Translations under genes and position numbers: made by a program
The notes under the pieces: generated by a model
Told to the model about the DNA's origin: nothing
Databases searched by the model: none
The model's input: only the letters and a program-made list of their open reading frames with translations
Shown: one piece after another, positions 9,631 through 18,460 of the stretch
How positions within the stretch are numbered: position 1 is the stretch's first letter
How the letters are laid out: every line of letters starts with the position of its first letter
Assembly (NCBI GenBank): GCA_964200075.2
Contig: CAXNAA020000363.1
Coordinates: 1 to 22,035, forward strand
Source of the DNA: Sphacelaria rigidula
Lineage: Eukaryota > Phaeophyceae > Sphacelariales
Reading direction: 5' to 3'
Length of the DNA stretch: 22,035 nt

Positions 9631-10498
9631 TCGAACGCTCACCCCTAGTCGAGATCACTGGAGGGACGAAATTAGCCACCCGCCGTACTCGCAGCCAGCT
9701 GATTTGGTTTCGGAATTATGGAAGCTTGCTCAAGAGGACTCGTACTATATATAGTGTGCGTCCCAGTACCCGCCACACACACTGATGAAACAATGACTAA
9801 ACCCACGGGCAGCTTTTTAGCAACCTGGCCGTGCGAGTAGGTTATTGTAGTATATGTACGTACCCTCCATCATGCGGCGGTGCCTCTTGTTCGTTCGCAT
9901 TCGAGCGGGGTGTTTCCTCCGCACAAAACATCAACTAATCAATCAAACAGGACCAGCCAGAGTTAGATGTGCCCCGAGGAAGACGCGAATGTGACAAGTG
10001 CACTGTGTTAACAAAAAACGTGAAATGCCCAACCCATGTTAAAGGGCCGATATTGTCGACGAATAAAAAAAATGAGAGAAGGTCTGAAATTTCGGCAATT
10101 GCCGAGGGCTCATTATTATCTTGATCTACTCTTGCTGTTAGATGTCTCATTACAGATGGTACTGATCTCGTCGTTTGCTTGCCTTCGCCGGCAAAATAAA
10201 GGGCAGCGTTATGCTACCTACTCGTGTATGGCGTTTATAACTGTGGTAAACATCCTTCTCACACCCCTTCTGTGACTCGGGGGAGCAGTCGGACAGGCTA
10301 GGGCGTGATCGACCGGCTCGCTCGGGATGCTGGAGCGGCACACATGAGTGAAAATACCGACTGCAGAAAGCCCCGTAGATAGATTGCAGCATGCTTGATT
10401 TCTGTGAGTTGTATGCGCAGATACACCCAATTAAACCCCCAGCTATACACTTTTCAGACGGTGCGGTAGGGTACACACGTAGCAGAATACCAGGCAAG
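9631..10498. other. Non-coding stretch, nothing recognised
   Basis: Frames here are open only by chance (no supporting splice sites or codon bias). I see no repeat, RNA gene or motif worth calling. Confidence 0.5.
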
Positions 10499-10566
10499 TA
10501 GATAGCTTCTGGATTGTTTCTGCTCTTCACTTCGAAAGTGCGTATGTCTGCAAACGACGACCACCG

Positions 10567-10759
10567 TGCTTGATCCCCAAAGCTCCAACACCGCTGCCGG
10601 GGCACAAACCGTCTAAGGAGATAGATACCGCCACCCCGCGGTGCTTTTTACCCTACGACAAAGCCCAGGGTGTCACTAGCAAGATTCCTGATGACTATCG
10701 CATGCTTGCGAGCGCCACGGCGTGCGCCAAGGGCAGCTCTGCAGAGTATTGTGCTGGGG
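10567..10759 (+). CDS. Possible isolated exon
   Basis: The frame reading IPKAPTPLPGHKPSKEID and PYDKAQGVTSKIPDDYRMLA has G/C-rich third codon positions, unlike the sequence around it, and a possible phase-0 donor at GCTGGG|GTGCGA. The frame is open from about 10499 to a TAG at 10795. No good acceptor is visible and no family is recognised. It could be an exon of the plus-strand gene on either side, or chance. Confidence 0.2.
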
Positions 10760-10797
10760 TGCGAAAAATCGGACTTTCGCCAAACGTGAAGGCTTAG

Positions 10798-11757
10798 CGA
10801 AAAAATCTAGCCGCTTCATTTTGGGAGAAGGTGCGAAAAAAAGTGCGAAAACGCCTAGAATTAGGACGATCTCCCAAAACACTGTGTCGATAATAACGGC
10901 CCTAATACCAGGAACTATTGGACTATTTTTGCCCTGTTATCGATCCGGCAAGCACCATCCTCGTCGCTGGGCGGCGACAAAACAAATGGAGGTGATGTCA
11001 GTGGTTTCAGCAAGCGTGCTGTGCTGTACTGTGGTTATGCGCAACATCCTCTCACCTAAACGCTCGCATGTTCTAGATGCCGATCCAAGCACAAGGGGCC
11101 CACATTGTTGGAGTGATTGACTGATTGACTGCCGCGCATTAAGTGACTCACCACGAATCTAGCCGTGGCCATAAGATGGATATACACGACTTAAATAAGC
11201 TGCAACACTTACCAACAGAAACTCGAAATGGTGGATGAAAACGAAAAATGAACAAACAATAAAAATAGTAGAGGAATTGTAGAGGAAGCCAGCGGCATAC
11301 GAGGAAGCAAGAAAGTTAGGTTCAGATACCCATCGGTCTGGTGTTGTCGTCTACGCATTTCCCCCTTCCCCGATGGCTCGACTTCTGCCGCATTGGTCTC
11401 GTAGCAAATTCTTGGCACACCCACAAGCCACAACAAACCCGGGGGGTATGTTGGGACGGCGATGAAGTTGTAACCAGATCGCCACCGACTCGACGGCTTC
11501 TCGTTGATGATATGCATGAAAATGTGATGTGCCCCACACATATGCACGGCAACCTCGGATTTCCCTTCATGAGGCAGCTAACACCTAGTGAACCTCTGTA
11601 TAATACCCGTTTTATCGTATATCCCGGCGTTCCGAGGGAACACCGATGAAGCAAGAGGTACCTCAAAACGCTACTGAAGTCGCCATCGAAGGTCACACAC
11701 TTGGTGGGGTTGTTTCGAGTGTTACACAAAATGTGTCGGCGACAGTCATCGAGTGCA
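10798..11757. other. Non-coding stretch with short GTGCGAAAA repeats
   Basis: The motif GTGCGAAAA occurs at about 10760, 10831 and 10842, suggesting a degraded repeat. The rest of the stretch shows no gene, RNA or motif that I can support. Confidence 0.35.
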
Positions 11758-12191
11758 GCAAACACGAGATGTTACAAATTAGGGATGGATCTTTTATTGG
11801 GAATGAAAACCCGGAGGATTCAAATCTTTGTATCCACACCAACTTTTCGAATTATTCTTCCATTTCTCTACTTTCTGGTAGCTATTGACAACTACTCCAC
11901 GCCACAACAATTTGGATTTCGATAACCGAAATGTGGGGGTCCTAGGTGACAAACCAATTTTGGGGGTTTCAGGTGTCGGATCGGACGCCAAAATTGGTTT
12001 TACCTGGGACCCTCACATTTTGGTTATCGAAATCCGAATTTGTATGGCGTGTAGTAGTTGTCAATAGCTACCAGCAAGTGAAGAAATGGAAGCGTACTTC
12101 GACGATTTGGTGTGGATACGAAGATTTCAAGTCTCCGGGGTTTCATCCCCAATAAAAGATTCATCCCCACTTTGTAAAATCCCGTGTTAGC
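11758..12191. mobile_element. 434-bp foldback (inverted-repeat) element
   Basis: Two arms of about 200 bp are reverse complements of each other around a centre near 11975. The left end is GCAAACACGAGAT and the right end, read in reverse complement, is GCTAACACGGGAT. Inner arms include CCAATTTTGG (11954-11963) matched by CCAAAATTGG (11988-11997). The arms are roughly 85-90% alike by eye, so it is not recent. There is no coding capacity; the two frames reading across it are mirror images of each other. A non-autonomous DNA transposon is the likely origin; no clear target-site duplication was found. Confidence 0.7.
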
Positions 12192-12459
12192 AGTCACCAA
12201 ATACAGATAGACAGAAATACACACAGGTATACACAGGCACACACACACACATACACATGAATTTATATCCGCTGACCTGTCACGTATTCTTATCCACCCT
12301 TGATATCACCACGATCCGGTGAGTCAGATAAAACATCTCATTACACAGGCACACACACACATGGATTTATATCCGCTGACCTCTCACGTATTTTTACCCA
12401 CCCTTGATTTCACCACGATCCGCTGAGTCAGATGAAATATCTCGTTACACAGGCACACA

Positions 12460-12531
<72 letters not shown>

Positions 12532-12610
12532 GATTTATATCTGCTGACCTCTCACGTATTCTTATTCACTCTTGATTTCACCACGATCCGGTAGGACAGA
12601 TGAAACATCT
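12192..12610. repeat. Tandem repeat of about 104 bp, three copies, with nested CA microsatellite
   Basis: Three copies begin at about 12257, 12361 and 12529 with ATGGATTTATATC(C/T)GCTG (ATGAATTT in copy 1). Each continues CTCTCACGTATT...CCACGATCC...CAGATGAAA.ATCTCG. The 104-bp spacing between copies 1 and 2 grows to 168 bp between copies 2 and 3, where a CA run of about 33 units (about 12463-12529) has expanded in the junction. Shorter CA runs mark the other junctions. Confidence 0.85.
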
Positions 12611-13505
12611 CGTTTAGCTTGGGTTTATTCGAACAGCAGGCACGGTCGAGCGAAATGGATGCCTACACCATCTTGTGTGTTCACCAGCGCAGTACTGGAG
12701 CATGTTCCGATCCAGTCTTTTATCGCGCCGAAGTCCGTTTCGTATCAATTTGGTACAGTCGGTACGGTTCCTCCATCCGCCCCTGGATGGTACGTCTACC
12801 GGCTCTCTGGCTCAAGACAAGAATGCAATAAGTATATCACTCCTTCTTTCGTAACCTATGGGCATTTTCGATTTCTCTGCTGCTCATGGCTTGTTAGGAA
12901 AGGCGCAGCACCCGACGGCGTTTTCAGCCACTCGAGGTCGTTCGCTACGATGGATCCCCTACTGCACTCTGGCCACTGGATACCTGCAGAGTACCACCGT
13001 TACAAGTTAACTCCGTGGACAGGGTGTTGGACTTGCTGTGGCGATAGGTGAGTGAGAACATAGTTGTGGGCAGGAGCAGGCTTCAATGAAGAGCTGCGCG
13101 GCAAAGTCTCCTTTTTACCCACAGGTCGAAGGCGTGGTAGAACGTCTGCTCGACCTCATCCGTTAGCGGAACACCGTCTGTCTACGTGCAACATTTTCCA
13201 ACACTACTCTCCGAAACATGGAGGCCAGCTGTAACCGACTGTGGTGATTCTTCACGGAGTACACACTATACGTAGCTGTTGCTGATTCGATGCGCTGTGC
13301 CGTCCAGAGGTAGTTTTCTATGAGAACGCCCTTCTAGCATCCCTGACTAGCTTTTGAATGTTCGTCCCATTGCATGGAATTTCTTGGTTTTTTGCATTGG
13401 CGTGGGAGACTGCAAGCACGGTATACCGATGTTGTCTAGGCCATATCCAGGTCGATTCTCAGAGCGGGTGTAAACCGTCGATGTTCGATCGTTGACGTAT
13501 CTCAG
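12611..13505 (+). other. Stretch upstream of the armadillo gene, possible 5' exon
   Basis: A strong donor GGCGATAG|GTGAGT lies at 13049/13050. In the frame open from 12572 it exits in phase 2, which fits the phase-2 acceptor at 13505. The predicted peptide (ending HRYKLTPWTGCWTCCGDR) is unconvincing, and one other frame ends in TAG exactly at the donor. The 5' end of the armadillo gene may lie here, but I cannot fix it. Confidence 0.25.
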
Positions 13506-15248
13506 GTTAAAGTATACCACAAAGTGCGAAGGGTTTGATGCTCGAGCGAAACAACTCAAGGCCGATCACGAACGCGATATTGCAGTTCGAAAGGAGGTCA
13601 TCAGACAACAGTCAGCTGCGGAGTTTCGAGCACAATGGAGGGCGGCCAAGGATCATGATACTGCCGCTGAAATGCGCAATGGCGGGATACCTGCAGCTGT
13701 CAACAGTTCCAATTCAATCCTCACGGAAGAAGCGAAAGTCTCGCAAACACGCCCGTTTTCACGAAAAGCATGGGTTGATCGTCAAGCGAGGAGAAAAAAA
13801 GAAGAATCTGCGGTTGATGTCAATAATCGGCTGTCCGGTGAGACTTCGTCGCCGCAAAAACTGCTCGCGGTTCGTAGAGATCACGTGCGAAGCGTGATTC
13901 ACTTGGCGCTCTCCGACGCACGTTTTAACGCGTTTGTTGCGATCGATTCACTAGAAGGGCTACTGGCGGTGATCGCGGAAGCATTCGAGTCATCAGAGAT
14001 GAACACTCTCGTGAAAGGAATGCAAAGCGAAATATCAACCGTTGCAACCATGCACACTACCGATTCCAGTTCTTCCACAACCACCAAAAATGTGAAGGCA
14101 ATGAACAAGAGACACGACAGCGGAAATCTCCCATGGCCGTCGTCATTTAAACAAACAGGCGGTTGTCTTGATCAAACCGCCGAGCAGCAAGACATGGCCA
14201 CCTCGGCTTCAAGTTCAGCTGATCACGGACGTGGCCGGCAGGTGAGCAACAGCGGTGCAGGCCTGTGCCTCAGTCTTGGTGCCCTACCGGCTATCTTGGG
14301 GTGTCTACATCAGCACACAGGGCACGTCCAAATCGAAGGCCTTGCGATGAAGCTATTGCAAATATTCTCAGTGGATCCTATCACGACGAACGCGATCAAA
14401 GGAAACGCTGATGTAGCAGCAGTATGCGCAGCACGCATATGCCTCCCCGAAAAATTCCGCAGTGGTGGCATCCCAGCAGCGTCCGCCGACCCTAAAGGTG
14501 TATCCGACATCGCGGAGCAGGCGTGCACAGTCTTTGGCGGTGACGATGACGTACACGTAACCGACAGCGACGGCGGCGACGGAAACAACCGTAGCGCGGA
14601 CGTTTCTGGTACTGAGGACGAGCTCTGCACTGGTGCGAGGGAAACACTGGAAGAGACCACAACGTCCGCATACTCCGCATTGGCGAAAACATCGCGATCC
14701 AAGACATCGCGATCAAGCCAAAGAACTTCCCAATCTGTAGTCTCGGCCGCGAAAGTATTTTCAACCGCAGGAGTCACCGAGAAGCATGGAAACACCCAGG
14801 GTAGATTGTTCACGAACCCAATCGTCGCGGATGAGTCTTGCTACAGCGAGGAAGCAACAGGTTCTGTCCGACCAGGCATCCATGTTCATGCTTCCTCCGC
14901 ACGACGAATGGGCACGCTTATTGAAGAGAACGTTGGAACTAGTGTGGGTGTTCCCGTCATGTCCGCTTCGGTAGCAGCGGCCATGTTTGTTTTGTCGGTG
15001 GCAATCCAGGATAGCCCCAAGTGCCAGCGTCTGGTGCTCCGAGAACGTGGTCTTGCATCCGTGCTGGGGTGGCTACGCGGTGATCGGTGCAGCCAGCAGG
15101 GCACTGGTATCCTCCGCCTGGATGATCCCCGGGCAACCGAGAGCTGTTTGAGAATCCTGCAGGAGCTTACGAGGAATGGGGAGGAGCGGCAGCGAGTGAT
15201 GAACGGAGGTGGGGTCGAGGTGGCCCTATCGGCGATGGAGAAATTTAG
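13506..15248 (+). CDS. Armadillo gene, large exon
   Basis: The acceptor is GTATCTCAG|G (phase 2) and the donor is AAATTTAG|GTATCG (phase 2). The frame stays open to TAA 15313-15315. I end the exon at 15248 because the next exon then completes an ARM repeat (AMEKFR|SDHGVL). Middle residues are low complexity (HVTDSDGGDGNN, SRSKTSRSSQRTSQS). Confidence 0.8.
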
Positions 15249-17017
15249 GTATCGTAGTCATCTTGAAGACTGTTTGAGGAAAACGACGCACTGCTTTTTG
15301 GCACTGGGTTATTAAGATATCTGGGACAGGCTGAGATTTTCAGGTGCAGCAGTCGTCTTGTTGCCCCGGAAAGATTTTTACACACGAGTACGTTCCTTCT
15401 TCCGAGATTCTTGGATAATAAAACATCTGCGGTATTTCCACCTATCCTGCGGAAAGTCTCCTATTCAGGCCGACCCTTCGTTTCCCAGGGGTGCGCTGAC
15501 AGTAGTATGTATTCGAGAACCCTGCGACGGTGGGAATGCACCAGGAAATAGTAACAACAAAATTCCAAGTGGTCAACAATAGCCGTGCATCTAGGTAAAC
15601 AGCTCCAACGTATTCTCTTTGCGCACACCAGACCAATGTTTCCCAACACCTCGTTACTGCGTAATGACTGCTGTCATTGTCAGATGCATATTTCCACATC
15701 TCCAAGCACACTAGTTTGGGAGAAAATCAGGGAAAAGTTGTAGCTATGATGATGTCCGTATTCGATATGTTTTCGCCCGAATGTTCGTGTTTGGCGCAGG
15801 TCGGATCACGGCGTGCTGATCGCGGGGATGAGCTTACTCGTGCTGCTAGGCGAATTCTCCGAGGGACGACGCAGATTCCTGAATGTAAGTAGGCATGTAC
15901 GCTCTGTACAGGCGCATTTTCCTCCGCTATCGCGAGCAAGCCAGGGGCACTGACACTTCCAATGTGACTTCACGGAACTCGTGCCCAAACGCACCTCAGA
16001 AGGAAGATTGCGGTCCCTTTCCCCAGTCACTTTCGAACCAACGTAGTGGTCTCTAGTGGGAGTAGCAACGGTGCTCTGCTCGAAAAGTATGCGTGGCCAA
16101 TGGTCAAATGACTAAGGCAAGCGACTAATGAGTACGACCCCCGCGACGTGAATCGGGATTGACGCCGCTTATGCGGGGTCTGGAGAGGTTTCATGATGAA
16201 CGGTTTCGGAGGTATGGTATGTACTCTCTATATACGTATGCACGTGAAACTTCACACAGATATTCGTATCTTAGAGCTCCAATGCGGCGTGTTAGTCGGT
16301 CGGCTATACGGAAACATCATCGGAGTTTTGTGACGCAGAGCGAGAACTGCTAGCTCCCCCTTCCCCCTCCCCCACTGCTTCTAGTGTTGTTTTCATCGCT
16401 TGTCCAGGAAACCCTAGGCTCACTAACTCAGAAGGTGTCTAGATCGCTCTTTGCTTATTACGATATCATTGGTGAGGTACTGAGTGATCCCGTTTGACGC
16501 CAGACTCAATCAACACGGTACATCTTCAAACGTCAAACCTTAAACGCAAACCTTTACGCGAACACTTAGACAAGCTGTAATTAAGTAGCTTTTTAGGAGA
16601 ACGCTGCGCGCAATAGATCAGACCCGAGCTCTGCACCGGTGTTACATTACAGTGAGAAAATGGGCACACGGTTTTCCACACGCGTCATCGCTGGTCAGAG
16701 ATCTACCCTGTCTGATGTCTCTGTACTTATTCTTCTCTTGCAGGCGGGAGGGGTGACCGCAGTTTTCCTGGCGATGCAACGCCTGGTCGGGGAGGCAACG
16801 CTGCAAGTCAAGGGTACCGACATGTTACAAAAGTTGATTAACGAAGAGTCGCAGGTAAGGAAGGTGTGCCCTTGTGCGACGGCAGCATGAGAGCAAATCT
16901 CAGCTAGTAGTTTTGATACGTTTCCTTCTGGCCTACTTGCAGAGTTCGAGGATCACCGCTGTGACGACGTCAGCACATGCCCCGGTATCCCACGAGATCC
17001 TCACCAGCGTATCGTAG
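13506..17017 (+). CDS. Armadillo/HEAT-like repeat protein, four joined exons, 5' end not found
   Basis: Exons are 13506-15248, 15800-15884, 16744-16854 and 16943-17017, joining in phase (2, 0, 0) to a TAG stop, about 652 codons. The N-terminal part is a charged helix, probable coiled coil (RAKQLKADHERDIAVRKEVI). Alpha-helical repeat segments follow: SVIHLALSDARFNAFVAID, LGALPAILGCLHQHTG with IEGLAMKLLQIFS, and MSASVAAAMFVLSVAIQDSP. The last ones run across splice junctions: GGGVEVALSAMEKFR, then SDHGVLIAGMSLLVLLGEFS, then AGGVTAVFLAMQRLVGEATL. The GGV..(V/A)..AM spacing is typical of ARM repeats. A long Ser/Thr/Asp-rich region separates the repeat blocks. Such proteins act as scaffolds; a specific partner cannot be inferred. 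The upstream exon is missing, since no ATG suits the start of 13506. Confidence 0.8.
15800..15884 (+). CDS. Armadillo gene, exon with ARM helix
   Basis: The acceptor is TTTGGCGCAG|G and the donor is CTGAAT|GTAAGT; phase is 2 in and 0 out. It reads SDHGVLIAGMSLLVLLGEFS then EGRRRFLN, amphipathic helices of an ARM repeat. The intron before it (15249-15799) holds an AATAAA at 15417-15422 and nothing else recognised. The intron after it (15885-16743) holds nothing I recognise. Confidence 0.82.
16744..16854 (+). CDS. Armadillo gene, exon with ARM helix
   Basis: The acceptor is TTCTCTTGCAG|GCG and the donor is GTCGCAG|GTAAGG; phase is 0 at both ends. It reads AGGVTAVFLAMQRLVGEATL then QVKGTDMLQKLINEESQ. 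Joined to the preceding exon it forms FLN-AGGV, the usual start of an ARM repeat. Confidence 0.85.
16943..17017 (+). CDS. Armadillo gene, terminal exon
   Basis: The acceptor is CCTACTTGCAG|AGT in phase 0; 24 codons (SSRITAVTTSAHAPVSHEIL...) end at TAG 17015-17017. The intron before it is only 88 bp. A possible poly(A) signal AATAAA is at 17299-17304, within the next coding-like stretch. Confidence 0.72.
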   Translation, partial: SSRITAVTTSAHAPVSHEILTSVS

Positions 17018-17245
17018 GCCCACGCCCCCCAACACTTGACGTTCTATCATTCGAGATGTCAAGAATAACACGCTCTACAACCTCATACACGTTAGCGACG
17101 CTTACACAGCTAACGCTGTGCAAACAGGAGACCCTCTGCAGCAGGAGACTACTGTGTCTCACAACAGTTCACGTCACAAAAAATAGTGCCATCGACGAGC
17201 ACAGCACGAGCTTCTCGACATGTTCCGAATTTCGTTTTCTGCAAT

Positions 17246-17729
17246 ATGTACCTGCACCATGTTTGCGACCCGACCAAGGCGCGGCTCGAGTTGGACGGAA
17301 TAAAGGGCGGATGGCAGTGGCTTTGTCAGGGCACCCCCGGTGGAAACGCACTCGTGCGCTACGCGCCCGGCGAGAAGCAGATCGTCGGGTACGACAAACG
17401 GTCATCTAGAGTTTCTTTGCCTTTGAGAATTGACGTGCTGTCAAAAGTCGCACCGAGCCATTTCACAAAACTGGACAACCTCCGAACTTCTACGTTTCAG
17501 CGGATGGAAGAAGTGGGTCTGTACGAAAGCACGCACGTGATGTGTACATATACAGTTTGTGTGTTGCCGTTGCGCCCCAGTAGTCTTCACCTAATTTTCT
17601 TCTTCTTCTTTACAATTATTTTTTCTTTTTTACTTGTCGCACTTCGAACCCCTCCCCTTCCTCAGGATGAGTCCGTGGTCTCAAGGGATCAACCTATCTC
17701 TCCGCCTGGTGGATATTAAACCCGGTTAG
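17246..17729 (+). CDS. Weak two-exon coding signal, unknown product
   Basis: From ATG 17246 the frame reads MYLHHVCDPTKARLELDGIK and GGWQWLCQGTPGGNALVRYA with strongly coding-like codon use, to a possible donor GTCGG|GTACGA (17388, phase 2). A very good acceptor after a long pyrimidine tract (CCCCTTCCTCAG|G, 17665) opens SPWSQGINLSLRLVDIKPG then TAG 17727-17729 in the matching phase. The result would be a 68-residue product. It may instead be an internal piece of a longer gene, or 3' sequence of the armadillo gene. No family is recognised. Confidence 0.3.
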
Positions 17730-17755
17730 GGCGGAGTTGTTGAGGGTTCGAATCC
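17700..17755 (+). other. tRNA-like remnant: Pol III B-box plus stem
   Basis: GGTTCGAATCC at 17745-17755 matches the internal Pol III B-box consensus. Just before it CTCCGCC (17700-17706) pairs with GGCGGAG (17730-17736). The T-arm stem is only 3 bp, and no acceptor stem or A box is evident, so this is not a working tRNA. It may be a tRNA-derived SINE remnant or chance. Confidence 0.25.
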
Positions 17756-17893
17756 CAGAAGACACTAATTGTTTTGAGGAGAATCTGATCCCCGTCGTCG
17801 TTGAAAATACGAGGACGTGGGTAGCACAAAACATTTGGAAAAATTGACCCGGTGGGGGAATGTTGATCCGATCCCCGACACCCAAATAATAGG

Positions 17894-18221
17894 CATGTCC
17901 AGGGGAAGGGATGGGTTGATGCCTTGTGCCTACGACTTCATTCCGAGGAAGGGAAAGGGTCGAAAGTATGAAGATCGCCTGCAAATGGATGAACGATGTT
18001 GCGGACTGTCGACTCTCGTTTCCGTGTCCTCGAAAATCTGGCCTCAAAAGCAAAGAACGCGTGTGCGAACCGTGTGGATGCCCCTCGCGTTTTTTTACGG
18101 CAATAACGGTGACTGGATTGAAAGGAAGCGTTCCGACCGCTATCACGAAGTTTTCAAATCCTGCCATGTGGATCGTTGCTATTACATTTCGTCGATATGT
18201 CAGTCTCGAAAAGTACCGCAG
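17894..18221 (+). CDS. Possible upstream exon of the unrecognised 3' gene
   Basis: A donor AAGTACCGCAG|GTGCTT at 18221 fits two long open frames. One reads NNGDWIERKRSDRYHEVFKS and exits in phase 0; the other reads FSNPAMWIVAITFRRYVSLE and exits in phase 2. Each joins in phase to a different reading of exon 18461-18503. The 5' limit was not found. Which frame is used, if either, is undecided. Confidence 0.25.
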
Positions 18222-18460
18222 GTGCTTTCCACATGCAGTACCGCCGGACTTGTGGGCGGACATTACACTCGTACGACCGGGAGTATCGTAGGAGCAGACG
18301 GGATTAGCTAAGGTTTCTGCACCGACGGTGAACATTTGCCGCTGCATGTCCGCGAACGCACTTTGTGGTATTTATCCAGGTGGACCGTATCCCAAGAGCA
18401 GGGTATAACGACTAGCCAGGCTCTGGCAACGACGGCGGCCCCGGAATGGACATCTTGCAG

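Noticed and set aside
10150-10605. 151-codon open frame on the minus strand
   Set aside because: Random-looking composition, no splice sites in phase and overlap with a better plus-strand signal.
11794-12155. Mirror-image open frames across the foldback
   Set aside because: They are produced by the inverted repeat arms; no start context or coding bias.
17740-17760. tRNA gene
   Set aside because: Only the T-loop sequence fits; T stem of 3 bp and no acceptor or D arm.
17694-18347. 217-codon open frame on the minus strand
   Set aside because: No domain, no codon bias and no neighbouring minus-strand exons; it overlaps two plus frames that are equally open, so the stretch is simply stop-poor.
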